A DNA stretch of 35,282 nucleotides, from the NCBI GenBank assembly GCA_903868795.1, contig CAIPWR010000112.1:1-35282 (forward strand). The letters run 5' to 3'. A program made the translations under genes and the position numbers. Shown in pieces: positions 16,727-25,568 of the stretch; the first letter of the stretch is position 1; every line of letters starts with the position of its first letter. The DNA comes from an uncultured Spartobacteria bacterium (lineage in GTDB: Bacteria; Verrucomicrobiota; Verrucomicrobiia; Chthoniobacterales; UBA6821). The notes under the pieces are model-generated. The model ran no database searches, was not told where the DNA came from, and saw nothing but the letters and a program-made list of their open reading frames with translations.

Positions 16727-18973
16727 ATGCCCTCCTTCGTCCGCATTCTGATCGATCGCTCTGAGGGGAGAAAATTAGATTACTCGGTTCCGGAGGAATT
16801 GAAGGGACAGATCGCCATCGGTTCTCGCGTGATCGTGATGGTGCGCAACCGCCGCGCTCTGGGAACTGTCCTGGAAGTGTTGGAGCACTCTGATGTGCCT
16901 GGAATTAGGTCTCTGGTCTCCTTGGTTGGTGAAGAAACAAGCCTGCCGCCCACCATGCTCAGACTGGCTCACTGGATGGCTGATTACTATTGCGCCCCGA
17001 TCGCCTCCGTCATGCGTTCCATGCTCCCTCCGATGTTGAGAGGCGAGACCATTGCGGGTAGAAAAGTGCGTATGGTGTCACTCGCTCGACGGATCGAGCC
17101 AGAAGAGTTGCAACGGATTGAAAAGAGTGCTCCTAAACAAGGAGCGATCCTGAAGCATTTCCAGATGTTTCCTGCGCCGATTGCCTCCCAGGAATTGTTG
17201 AACCGATGCACGGCTTCCGAGTCCTCCCTCAAGGCTCTGACGGTGGGTGGATTGGTTCGAGTCGTGCTTGAACGCAGAACGGGTGGGCAATGCGAATCTG
17301 AGGAAATCCTTCCCGGGAAAATCCCAAAGTTGAATGCGGATCAACAGGTGGTCGTCGGGAGGCTTGAGCAGGCTCTGGAAGATCTGGCTGCAGGCACACC
17401 GACACCCTCTCCCTACCTGCTGCATGGAGTCACCGGCAGCGGGAAGACGGAGGTTTATCTCCGGGCTCTTGCTCGTGCCCTTGAGTCAGGCAAGAGCGGT
17501 TTGGTGCTTGTGCCCGAGATTGCTCTGACGCCCCAGACTGTGGAGCGTTTTCGATCCCGATTTGATCATGCCGGCAAAGCGGGAGCCGGCGTTGCCGTGC
17601 TGCACAGTCATCTAAGCGATGCCGAGCGGCGTGAGGAGTGGATGCGACTTCAGCGTGGTGATGCGCGTATCGCCATCGGGGCGCGCAGTGCGGTCTTCGC
17701 GCCCCTCCGAAACCTGGGAATCATCATCGTGGATGAGGAGCACGAAAACACCTATAAGCAGGAGGAAACCCCTCGCTACCATGCTCGGGATGTAGCAGTC
17801 ATGCGAGGAAGGATTGAGGGGGCCCTCGTGATTCTCGGAAGTGCCACCCCATCGGTGGAGAGCTTTCAGAATGTCCAATGCGGCAAGTATACGCTCTTAG
17901 AGCTTCCGCGCCGTGCCGACGGTCAGCTCATGCCACTGATCCGGGTAGTGGATCTAAGGCTCCAAGGAAAGCGTGCAAAGTCTGATGGAGGACTCTCCGC
18001 CCCGTTACAAATGGCCATGACCAAGCGTCTCGAGGCTGGTCAGCAGACCATTCTTTTTCTGAATAGGCGCGGTTACTCAACCGCTCTGCTCTGTGAGCAG
18101 TGCGGGCATGTCTGCCGCTGCCCAAACTGCAGTCTCTCCCTAACGCTGCATCGCGCACAAAACCGGCTGGCTTGTCATCTCTGTGGTCATGGTTCTCAGC
18201 CACCCGAGCGTTGTCCCGAATGTAGGGATCCGGGCATTCAGCATTCCGGCATCGGCACGCAACGGGTGGAGGAGACGGTCCGGCGGCTTTTTCCCAAGGC
18301 ACGCTTGGCACGGATGGATGCCGACACCATGTCCCGTCGCGGATCCTATGCCGAGGTGCTGGGAAAATTCCGAGCCCGCCAGATCGATATCCTACTGGGC
18401 ACACAGATGATCGCTAAGGGCTTGGATTTTCCGAACGTCACCCTTGTGGGAATCATCAATGCCGACATTGGGCTTCACTCTCCTGATTTCCGCGCTGGGG
18501 AACGGACGTTCCAACTGCTCACCCAGGTTGCGGGTCGTGCTGGTCGAGGTGATACCGAGGGAGAGGTGATCGTCCAGACATTCTCTCCAGCAAGCCCCTC
18601 AATCCAACATGCGCGACATCATGATTATGCTGGTTTTTTTGAGCAGGAAATCTCTTTCCGAGAGGCCTTCAGGCACCCTCCTTTCACTCGAATGGTTCTG
18701 GTTCAGATTCGCGGGGTCTCCCTAGAACGAACGAGCCGCACCGCAAGCTTGATAGCTGCGGTTTTTCATGCAAAGGCCTCCTCCTCAATCGAGGTCTCGG
18801 AGGCTGCAGCAGCCCCTCTGGAAAGAGCCCATGGGCAGTATCGGTTTCATGTCACACTGAAGGCGAAGTCAGGTGTCGTTTTGGCTAGGCTTGTCCGGGA
18901 GGTTACCGCGGAATTGAATCTTCCGGAGGACGTTATCATGACGATTGATGTCGATCCCTACTCCTTGATGTAG
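16727..18973 (+). CDS. priA: Primosomal replication-restart helicase PriA
   Basis: The 748-aa superfamily 2 helicase recognises stalled forks and reloads the replisome. The N-terminal DNA-binding domain (about 1-190) is followed by Walker A GVTGSGKT (234-241), the DEEH box (336-339) and GSATPS. A zinc-binding module with eight cysteines lies between Cys456 and Cys499 (CEQCGHVCRCPNC ... CHLCG ... CPEC). The C-terminal helicase half contains GTQMIAKGLDFPNVTLV and QVAGRAGRG. All motifs are intact and length is normal for PriA. The AsmA-like gene follows 51 bp downstream. Confidence 0.97.
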   Translation: MPSFVRILIDRSEGRKLDYSVPEELKGQIAIGSRVIVMVRNRRALGTVLEVLEHSDVPGIRSLVSLVGEETSLPPTMLRLAHWMADYYCAPIASVMRSMLPPMLRGETIAGRKVRMVSLARRIEPEELQRIEKSAPKQGAILKHFQMFPAPIASQELLNRCTASESSLKALTVGGLVRVVLERRTGGQCESEEILPGKIPKLNADQQVVVGRLEQALEDLAAGTPTPSPYLLHGVTGSGKTEVYLRALARALESGKSGLVLVPEIALTPQTVERFRSRFDHAGKAGAGVAVLHSHLSDAERREEWMRLQRGDARIAIGARSAVFAPLRNLGIIIVDEEHENTYKQEETPRYHARDVAVMRGRIEGALVILGSATPSVESFQNVQCGKYTLLELPRRADGQLMPLIRVVDLRLQGKRAKSDGGLSAPLQMAMTKRLEAGQQTILFLNRRGYSTALLCEQCGHVCRCPNCSLSLTLHRAQNRLACHLCGHGSQPPERCPECRDPGIQHSGIGTQRVEETVRRLFPKARLARMDADTMSRRGSYAEVLGKFRARQIDILLGTQMIAKGLDFPNVTLVGIINADIGLHSPDFRAGERTFQLLTQVAGRAGRGDTEGEVIVQTFSPASPSIQHARHHDYAGFFEQEISFREAFRHPPFTRMVLVQIRGVSLERTSRTASLIAAVFHAKASSSIEVSEAAAAPLERAHGQYRFHVTLKAKSGVVLARLVREVTAELNLPEDVIMTIDVDPYSLM

Positions 18974-19027
18974 GCGCGCTCTTCCCCTGCTTTACAAGAG
19001 GCGCTGCAATCCAGAAGGTTAAGAGTG

Positions 19028-21490
19028 ATGAGTAATCCGGAACCAACGATTATCTCCCGATTGAGGAGAGGGGAGGTGATGGATCGTCATACCTTTCGAG
19101 GCAAGCTGGATCATCTTTTGAGATATGTTGCCGCCTCGATTTTCGGCATTCTTTTCTTCGGCTTCCTTCTCGGAATTCCCATCCTTCTGGTCATTACCTC
19201 TACTTATGGACTTGGGGATTCTGTGCGGCTAAAGGCAGAAGGCCTGCTTGGAGGCAAATTCTACAGGGTCAGTATCGGCCGTGTGCTCTTCAGTCCTACC
19301 CGAGGTTTTATTCTGGATCATCTTGAGATTCACGATCTAACGCTAGCTCAACGATTGATCGTTTCCGCAAACAGGATAGCCGTTTCCGTGAACATGGATT
19401 CGCTCTTGCGTCGCAAGCCACGTCTTGAGCGGATCTTTCTCCGCGACGCGACCCTGGATATCCCCTTGGGTCCTTCCGAAGAGCCCCGACTCAGACTTGA
19501 TCATGTCAGAGGTCTGATTATCTGCCCTCCCTCTCAGTTTCGATTGAGTTCAGCCACCTTTGAGATTGCTGGCGTCAAGGTCAGCATTTCGGGGTCATTC
19601 CTTAATCCTCAAAAGTTCTCTCCAAAACCGGTCTCCTCGGAGGGCCCGGGAAAGACAGCGCAGACCATTGATAAGATTCAACGTGAGTTGCGCTCCGTTC
19701 GTTGGAGCGGAGGGAAGCCATTGCTCACGATTCAAGCAGGAGGGGATCTCAGTGACTCCGAGAGCCTTCGGGTGGATAAGGCGGAATTCCGGACAGGAGC
19801 TGGAGAGTGGCATGGTATCGCTTTTCAACGGATCGGACTGGCACTCCATTATCAAGACGGCAAGTTAACCTTGGATCGACTCTTAACGGATGATGGTGTC
19901 GGAACTTTTCAGGCTGCGGGTAAGGCGGATTTTCTTGGGAAAAACGCTTCTGTGGAGTTTTCGGGGGCCTTGAATGGGAGTGTGATCCCATCCCTGCTTC
20001 TATCTCCTGCTAAGGCGAGTGATTGGACATGCAGCGATCCACTACGCCTTGAGGGGAATTTTTCCGCAAATTGGGTTTCTGAAAAACCTGTTTTCGGAGG
20101 GATTGCGAGATTCAATGCCGGGCATCTCGGTTTTCGGGGAGTGATCTTCGATACACTCTCTGCTGGAGTTGCTTTTCGAGATGGAAAGCTGCTTGTTCGC
20201 GACCTTCACGCCTCCGGCGCACCCGGGACAATTGATGCCGATCTGATGGCTGCGCCGGGTGATAACCGCCTGCGCCTTAGAGTTGTACTCTTCCCCTCAA
20301 AGTTTTCACCAATGACAGCGGGGAAAACACGGGAGGCTTTCGAGGCGATGGATTTCAAGGACCCCTTGCAGATCAGTTTCGATGGGGGAGCGCCTAACCT
20401 GGATCCCCTGCAACTCTTTGGAGACGGGACTCTCAACCTCGGAAAAGCATCCATGCGTGGAGCTGGGATCGACGGGCTGAGTGCTAAAATTAGGGCAGCC
20501 AATGGCGCCATCACCTTTCGGGATATCTTGGTGAAAATGGGCGATGGGTTGGGCCGGGGTGAGTTTGTCTATGACTACAAGAACTGGGAGGGGCTCTTTC
20601 CGAAAGTGCAGTCAACGCTTGATCCCGTCAAAATGATGACTTGGATCGATCCAAGGATTGCCCAGACGCTTACGGCTTATCGGTTTATCAAAGCCCCCAA
20701 TGTCCGGCTCACGGGAAAAGTGGGATTGCGTGATCCCGAAAAAAACGACCTCCAAATCGAACTCAACGCTCCCGCTGGCCTTGGATACACTTTGATTGGC
20801 AAAGATCTCCCATTCGGCGCAACAGCCGGCACGGTGCATCTGAAGGGGCAGAAACTCCAGATCGACCTTCCTCAGTCTCACCTCTTCGGGGGCGATGTGG
20901 CTTTAAAGGCTGATGTTTCCGTCCTTCCGGGGGATCCCAGTTATGGGGCATCCGTGCATCTGGAGAATATCGACTTCAAGACGCTCACCAAACTCTATTT
21001 TGACTACAACGAATCGAGTGGAAAGCTCACCGGTGACTATGCCTTCCGAGCCGTCGGCGGGAATGATCGGGCGATGTCAGGAAAGGGCAACCTGCTGATT
21101 CGCGACGGCAATGTGCTGGCCATGCCGATCCTCGGCCCACTCTCTCTCCTGATGAATGATGTGATTCCTGGTTTGGGCTACCAATCTGCAAAAAAAGCCA
21201 CGGCCGATTTCACCGTCGACAATGGAGTTATCACGACCCGGAATCTCCTGATCCAAGGTACGGGATTCAACATGATCGGGCATGGTGACATCCACTACCT
21301 GGATGACGCTATGGACATGAGCATCAGGCTCAATGCCCAGGGGATACCGGGACTTGCGACCTTCCTGATCAGTAAAATCTTCGAGTATGAGTCGACAGGA
21401 TCCGCAAAGCATCCAAAGTGGCGGCCAAAGCTTCTTCCCAAGGGCAACACTGCTCCGAAGCCCACGCCCGTTTCTTCCCCATCTAACTGA
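19028..21490 (+). CDS. AsmA-like inner-membrane/periplasmic protein
   Basis: The 820-aa protein has one N-terminal membrane helix (about residues 34-60, FGILFFGFLLGIPILLVIT) and a long beta-rich periplasmic region. The C-terminal third (GDVALKADVSVLPGDPSYGASVHLENIDFKTLTKLYF, SGKLTGDYAFRAVGGNDRAMSGKGNLLIRDGNV, NGVITTRNLLIQGTGFNMIGHGDIHYLDDAMDM) resembles the AsmA/YhdP C-terminal domain. Such proteins form groove-like bridges implicated in phospholipid movement to the outer membrane or in outer-membrane homeostasis. The exact role here is inferred. The start is uncertain: ATG 19028 is used, but ATG 19079 with a strong GGGGAGG in front (803 aa) is also plausible. The tail is Pro/Lys-rich. It converges on the methyltransferase gene with a 9-bp gap. 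Confidence 0.75.
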   Translation: MSNPEPTIISRLRRGEVMDRHTFRGKLDHLLRYVAASIFGILFFGFLLGIPILLVITSTYGLGDSVRLKAEGLLGGKFYRVSIGRVLFSPTRGFILDHLEIHDLTLAQRLIVSANRIAVSVNMDSLLRRKPRLERIFLRDATLDIPLGPSEEPRLRLDHVRGLIICPPSQFRLSSATFEIAGVKVSISGSFLNPQKFSPKPVSSEGPGKTAQTIDKIQRELRSVRWSGGKPLLTIQAGGDLSDSESLRVDKAEFRTGAGEWHGIAFQRIGLALHYQDGKLTLDRLLTDDGVGTFQAAGKADFLGKNASVEFSGALNGSVIPSLLLSPAKASDWTCSDPLRLEGNFSANWVSEKPVFGGIARFNAGHLGFRGVIFDTLSAGVAFRDGKLLVRDLHASGAPGTIDADLMAAPGDNRLRLRVVLFPSKFSPMTAGKTREAFEAMDFKDPLQISFDGGAPNLDPLQLFGDGTLNLGKASMRGAGIDGLSAKIRAANGAITFRDILVKMGDGLGRGEFVYDYKNWEGLFPKVQSTLDPVKMMTWIDPRIAQTLTAYRFIKAPNVRLTGKVGLRDPEKNDLQIELNAPAGLGYTLIGKDLPFGATAGTVHLKGQKLQIDLPQSHLFGGDVALKADVSVLPGDPSYGASVHLENIDFKTLTKLYFDYNESSGKLTGDYAFRAVGGNDRAMSGKGNLLIRDGNVLAMPILGPLSLLMNDVIPGLGYQSAKKATADFTVDNGVITTRNLLIQGTGFNMIGHGDIHYLDDAMDMSIRLNAQGIPGLATFLISKIFEYESTGSAKHPKWRPKLLPKGNTAPKPTPVSSPSN

Positions 21491-21499
21491 TAGGGAGGG

Positions 21500-22222
21500 T
21501 TAGCCTGATACTCGATCGATCCAGAGAGCCTGACGAGTGACGGGAAATCTGGCGTGTCCGAACTGTTTCCACCCGGCTCTGGTGGCTAACGAATGAAATT
21601 CGTTAAAGGAGAAAGCCCTGCGTATAGAAATGCGGGCATCGTGTTTCGTCATGGGCTCCCTTAGCAAGAGTGCGGTCAACAGCCAGATGCCAAAAGCACC
21701 AATGGAATTTCGCTCTAGATCGGCTATGAGCAATTGATGGGAGGAGAGCCGTCGGGCATTACTCATCACTAGAAGGGCATCATCTTCGCTGAAGTGATGG
21801 AGCGCCAAAGAACAGAGAACCAGTTCCCACGAACCTGAGCCCCAATTCCGAATATCTCCTTGCTGAAAGGTGATCTCGGGAAAGTCCCGACTCCTTTCAC
21901 GGGCTACTGCGAGGGTAGCCTCGTTCATATCAATGGCATCGACAGTGACGGGAATACTCCGCTCTCGACACCAGAGAACCAATTCCCTGGGAAGATCTCC
22001 CTCACCAGTGGCCAGATCCAAGACCCTGAGCAATGGCCCTCCGTAAGGACGCTTCCAAAACCAGCGTTTCAAAAACCGATGAAGGATCGAGTAGGCTCCA
22101 AAGTAACGATTGAGCCATCGCAGGTTGGCAAGGTCCCGTTCTAACTCCGCTGAGGGTTTCCCGTTTTCGAGGACGGCCAAATCCATGAGCTCGGGAAGAT
22201 CCGGGTCGAATTCCCGCTTCAT
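21500..22222 (-). CDS. Class I SAM-dependent methyltransferase
   Basis: The 240-aa protein has a Rossmann methyltransferase fold. Motif I is VLDLATGEGDLPREL, the acidic end of strand 2 is VDAIDMNEATL, and motif II/III follows with QQGDIRNW and LVLCSLALHHFSEDDA. The N-terminal helix (LERDLANLRWLNRYFGAYSILHRFL) resembles methyltransferases found beside polyketide or quinone genes, but no such genes are present, so the substrate is unknown. The ATG at 22222 is preferred. An ATG at 22258 would overlap the previous gene by 29 bases. It is the last gene of the minus-strand marR-tolC-yfiH set. Confidence 0.8.
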   Translation of the reverse strand: MKREFDPDLPELMDLAVLENGKPSAELERDLANLRWLNRYFGAYSILHRFLKRWFWKRPYGGPLLRVLDLATGEGDLPRELVLWCRERSIPVTVDAIDMNEATLAVARERSRDFPEITFQQGDIRNWGSGSWELVLCSLALHHFSEDDALLVMSNARRLSSHQLLIADLERNSIGAFGIWLLTALLLREPMTKHDARISIRRAFSFNEFHSLATRAGWKQFGHARFPVTRQALWIDRVSG

Positions 22223-22229
22223 TAGGAAA

Positions 22230-22889
22230 TCACGACGGAAGGAGGGTGAGTGTTGCAAGCATCCGACCGGTTAGACCTTTTTCGCTGCGGTAGGAGTAGT
22301 AGAGTTCGGGATGACAGGCTGTGCAGATTTCAGGGTCGTGAATATCCAGTACGCCGCAGGCACGTGCCTGCTCCCGAATCCTCGCTGCAAAATCGATCTC
22401 ATAGCAGGGGGGGCGAATGCAGGGGCCAATGACCACGATGAGATCCTGGCTATCAAGTTCGGTAATCTTCAGGAGTTTCTCAATTACGAGAGGGACAATC
22501 CCAAGTTCGGTCCCCTTTTTTCCGGCGTGGACAAGTGCGCCTGCCGATCCGTCACGCGCCACAATCCAGACAGGAGCGCAATCAGCCACATAGATACCGA
22601 GGGTCAGAGCCCGTGTACAGGTGATGAGGGCATCCACTCCCTGAATCGCAGAGGTCGTAGCCCCGGTGACTATGGCGATCTCCTTTCCGTGAATCTGTTC
22701 GGCCGTGACCAGAGGAAAGTTCTCAAGACCTGATTGCTGAAGAATGCGGTGATGTTGGGGGGCCAGCAATGCCATCGCCTCGGATCGCTCCACGGAAATC
22801 GAAAGCCCGGGAATGCGGCCAATAAAATGGGCCTCGATCCCGGGTGTTCCCTCGAGAGTTTGAACCGACTCGATGGGAGTTCTGTTCAA
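22230..22889 (-). CDS. YfiH/LACC1-family (DUF152) multicopper-like or purine nucleoside phosphorylase protein
   Basis: This 219-aa member of the YfiH (PF02578) family keeps the metal-binding triad: His67 in AEQIHG, Cys104 in VADCAPVWIV and His121 in LVHAGKKG. It also keeps GPCIRPPCYEID. Family members were annotated as laccase-like polyphenol oxidases and have since been shown to act on purine nucleosides. In some bacteria YfiH edits peptidoglycan precursors. The N-terminal third lacks the usual F-S-T-R-x-GG-V-S motif (HFIGRIPGLSISVERSEAM instead). The start is a TTG at 22889, 22 bp after the tolC stop, which fits an operon. Confidence 0.82.
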   Translation of the reverse strand: MNRTPIESVQTLEGTPGIEAHFIGRIPGLSISVERSEAMALLAPQHHRILQQSGLENFPLVTAEQIHGKEIAIVTGATTSAIQGVDALITCTRALTLGIYVADCAPVWIVARDGSAGALVHAGKKGTELGIVPLVIEKLLKITELDSQDLIVVIGPCIRPPCYEIDFAARIREQARACGVLDIHDPEICTACHPELYYSYRSEKGLTGRMLATLTLLPS

Positions 22890-22911
22890 AGCCGATAGAA
22901 AGTTAAAAGGA

Positions 22912-24975
22912 TTAGTCGGTCGCCTTCGAGGGGGTCTTCTCTTGCTTTCTGACCATGGAACTCTTGATCAAATCATTGAAGTTATCAGAAGGGGGAAGGG
23001 GGTCATCCTTGCGGAGTGCACGAGGAAGCTCCGGGCGCTTTTTATGTTCGTCGTTAATATCCTGGTAGCGCTTCTTTTCCCATTTGTTCATCGGATCATT
23101 GAAGAACTCCTCGTACTGAGTATTGAGCGAAAGAGCCTGATCATACTGAGCCAGTCCCTGGATGTAGCTATAGTAGGCGTTGAGTACCGATGTCTGGGCT
23201 TGGAGAAGCTGAACCTGCGCATTGATGACGTCGAGTTGGACTCCGGCACCCGCATCGAGTCGCTCACGCGAGAGACGCAAGGCCTCAACCGCCTGCTCGA
23301 CGGTCGCCTTCTGGCTGTCGATGGTTTCGCTGGCTTGTTTGAGATTGGAGATTGCCTGCTGGACTTGGAGGATGACTTGGCGCACCCCGTTATCATACGC
23401 GACCTTGTAGTTCATCATTGTCGCTTTTGCCGACTTCACATTTCCGTAGGTGGCAAGGCCGTCGAAGATGGCCCAGTTTCCACTTGCCCCCACAAACCAT
23501 CCCTGAAGTGTATCATCGATATTTCGTCCCTGGTAACCCTCGTATTGGCGACCACCATTCGCATTGATGGTTGGGAGCCAGCCAGCGATAGCTGCAGTGA
23601 TCTGGCGCGCAGCAACAAGGATGTTCATGCGCTGAGCCTTGAGCTGTGGATTGCGAACGAGTGCGGTGTGGATCGAGGCATTGCTGTCGATCTTGCGGGG
23701 CGTGTAATCGAGATTTCCAACGACATCGAAGGGGATTTCGATGTTCTGAATGTTGGGATAGTTGAGGCCGATCGTGGTCACCAGGGTGAAGAGAGCGATA
23801 CGGAGGTTGTTCTTGGCCTGAATCAGGGGTGGTTCGGCATTCGCCAGCTGGACCTGCGCCTGAAGCACGTTGAATCTGGGGACTGTTCCCGCATCGTAGC
23901 GGCTTTGTTGATCAGTGACTTGTGTCTGGTAGAGCGCAACCTGCTGTTCGTTGGCGATCACGAGTGCACGGTCGAGAACGACTTGGTAGAACTGCTGGAT
24001 GACCGTTGCGATCGTGGCATCAATCGTCTGGCGGAGTTGGAAGTAGGCGATCTGTTCGGAGAGCTTGGCAGCCGCCGTGAGAGAGGGGGTCTTCCAACCG
24101 TCAAACAAAAGTTGGGTTCCCTGAAGCTGGATGTTCCACTGCTGGAAGCCTTGCTCCGTCCGATTGTTATTAGAGATTTGGTTTACCCCCTGGTTCACGG
24201 TTCCGTAGCTGTACTGGTAAGCATTGGGTGCGGAGATGCCGAACTGGGGAAGAAGACCAGCCCGCACGGTGATGTAGTTTCCGGATGCCTGACGAATCGA
24301 GGCGATATTTGTCAGGATCTGGGGATTCTTCTCGAGAGTGAGTTGAACGCAGTCGTCGATGGTCAGCTTGCGGGCATTTTTGGCGATGACGCCCGGGATC
24401 ACCGCGTTTCCCGCCTTGGCAAGGGCTTCCGCCGTCAGGGGAATGTCCTTCACGCTGTTCTTGAGGCCGAAGGCATTCGTTCCTGCTGTCGGCATCGTGA
24501 TGGGGCCGCCCGTGCTTGTCGGGAGAGGTGCCATCAGGGAACTCGGGGTGATGGGATTGGTGATCATGGGAGCCTGCGGAAGATTGGGCGCCGTGATCGT
24601 CGGGAGATTTGGGAGAGTATTGGTGCCGGCATTAAGACTTTCTGGCGTTGCCGGAGGGTTTGAAGCCAAGGAGGGCATCACGGAGGCACCCATCACCGAC
24701 TGGTCATTCGTCGAGGGTGCATTCGTTGCGAGGACGGGGGAATTCGTTGTGGCTTGTACGTTCACCTGGGCGCCAACCGAAAGGCCGAGAAGTGACTGGT
24801 CAGCCGCAGAGGGCTTGTTGGTTGCAACGATAGGATTGGTGCTCAGTGCCTGCAGGGCATCAATCGCTCCGGTTGCAATGCCCGATTCGGTGTCATTGTT
24901 TGAAGAGGCGGCCTTGGATGGATGCGCAACCGCAAGCAGGAAACTCGCGGCAAGAAGTGTGGTGAGTGTTTTCAT
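22912..24975 (-). CDS. TolC-family outer-membrane efflux channel
   Basis: The 687-aa protein starts with a signal peptide (MKTLTTLLAASFLLAVAHPSKA). From about residue 202 (RKLTIDDCVQLTLEKNPQIL) it shows two outer-membrane-efflux-protein repeats with long helices, e.g. FNVLQAQVQLANAEPPLIQAKNNLR and VQLDVINAQVQLLQAQTSVLNAYYSYIQGLAQYDQAL. It should form a trimeric channel through the outer membrane for efflux or type I secretion. Between the signal and the channel is an extension of about 180 residues rich in Pro, Ala, Asn and Ser, with two 21-residue imperfect repeats (47-67 and 79-99), not part of normal TolC. The ATG at 24975 overlaps the marR stop by four bases (ATGA). No adaptor or pump gene is adjacent. 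Confidence 0.9.
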   Translation of the reverse strand: MKTLTTLLAASFLLAVAHPSKAASSNNDTESGIATGAIDALQALSTNPIVATNKPSAADQSLLGLSVGAQVNVQATTNSPVLATNAPSTNDQSVMGASVMPSLASNPPATPESLNAGTNTLPNLPTITAPNLPQAPMITNPITPSSLMAPLPTSTGGPITMPTAGTNAFGLKNSVKDIPLTAEALAKAGNAVIPGVIAKNARKLTIDDCVQLTLEKNPQILTNIASIRQASGNYITVRAGLLPQFGISAPNAYQYSYGTVNQGVNQISNNNRTEQGFQQWNIQLQGTQLLFDGWKTPSLTAAAKLSEQIAYFQLRQTIDATIATVIQQFYQVVLDRALVIANEQQVALYQTQVTDQQSRYDAGTVPRFNVLQAQVQLANAEPPLIQAKNNLRIALFTLVTTIGLNYPNIQNIEIPFDVVGNLDYTPRKIDSNASIHTALVRNPQLKAQRMNILVAARQITAAIAGWLPTINANGGRQYEGYQGRNIDDTLQGWFVGASGNWAIFDGLATYGNVKSAKATMMNYKVAYDNGVRQVILQVQQAISNLKQASETIDSQKATVEQAVEALRLSRERLDAGAGVQLDVINAQVQLLQAQTSVLNAYYSYIQGLAQYDQALSLNTQYEEFFNDPMNKWEKKRYQDINDEHKKRPELPRALRKDDPLPPSDNFNDLIKSSMVRKQEKTPSKATD

Positions 24976-25442
24976 CGGTGGCAGGTGGTGCAGTAGTCGT
25001 TTATTTTTCTGTAAATGTCCAACCAAGCCCTTTGTTCCGTAGGCTCAAGACGTTCCATGACTTTTTCGAGGTTGGCTGCCATTTCTTGGCGGATTCCTTC
25101 CACGAGACGGCTTCCTTTGGTGGTTGCTTGAACCAATACTTTCCTCCGGTCTTCCTTGTCCGCGGAGCGTTTAACGTAGCCCAGTTTTTCAAGACGCTGC
25201 ACAAGTCCCGTCGCCGCAGGCATGCTGTGATCCATGAGTGTGGCAATACAGCTCATTCCGGAAGGGCCCTGGGTATAGAGATGTCCAAGCAGGAAAAACT
25301 GGGGGAAGGAGACCTTTCCCCGGGATAGTTCTCCCATGAGGTTCGCCAAGAAACGGCGCTGCATCACCATGATGATCGAGGCAAGCGAATCCACCTCCTC
25401 TAAATTCAGAGGAGTGAGAGAGTGGTCTGCTGCGGGAGTCAT
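24972..25442 (-). CDS. MarR-family transcriptional regulator
   Basis: The 156-aa winged-helix protein has the MarR arrangement: an N-terminal dimer helix (VDSLASIIMVMQRRFLANLM), a helix-turn-helix around SCIATLMDHSMPAATGLVQRLEKLGYV, and the wing with the conserved Asp-Arg-Arg (ADKEDRRKVLVQATTKG). MarR proteins generally repress their own operon until they bind a small toxic molecule. Here tolC overlaps its 3' end, so it probably controls efflux. The ATG at 25442 is chosen over a TTG at 25472, which would place the start only 5 bases from the candidate operator. The C-terminus has two cysteines (CTTCHR), possibly redox- or metal-sensitive, but this is speculative. Confidence 0.88.
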   Translation of the reverse strand: MTPAADHSLTPLNLEEVDSLASIIMVMQRRFLANLMGELSRGKVSFPQFFLLGHLYTQGPSGMSCIATLMDHSMPAATGLVQRLEKLGYVKRSADKEDRRKVLVQATTKGSRLVEGIRQEMAANLEKVMERLEPTEQRAWLDIYRKINDYCTTCHR

Positions 25443-25477
25443 GACGAGAAGGGTATCACCTAGGAATTCCAAAGAGT

Positions 25478-25496
25478 TCCTTAATGTGATTAAGGA
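25478..25496. promoter_or_regulatory. Candidate MarR operator, perfect inverted repeat
   Basis: TCCTTAATGTGATTAAGGA has perfect 8-bp arms around GTG. It lies 35 bp upstream of the marR ATG, at or just after the expected transcription start of the promoter beside it. An AT-rich palindrome of about this length in front of its own gene is the usual MarR-family arrangement, so autoregulation is a reasonable inference. Confidence 0.6.
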
Positions 25497-25501
25497 TTCC
25501 G

Positions 25502-25531
25502 ATAGTGCTTGGAATTAGGGCTTAAAGTCAA
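25502..25531 (-). promoter_or_regulatory. Candidate promoter of the marR-tolC operon
   Basis: On the minus strand, TTGACT (25526-25531) is followed by an 18-base spacer and CACTAT (25502-25507). The -35 is good (5 of 6) and the -10 is weak. The predicted start falls within the palindrome at 25478-25496. Confidence 0.4.
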
Positions 25532-25568
25532 CTTCTTGCGCTCCCATTTAACAGATGCTTAAAGGAAG

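Noticed and set aside
18975-19006. GCGCTCTT/AAGAGGCGC near-inverted repeat after priA as a terminator
   Set aside because: The arms pair only with a bulge, the loop is long and no T tract follows. The AsmA-like gene starts only 51 bp after priA.
22873-24663. 596-residue open frame on the plus strand, antisense to tolC
   Set aside because: It lies almost wholly opposite a well-supported TolC gene, has no signal, motif or family resemblance, and its composition is what the complementary strand of a GC-rich coding region produces.
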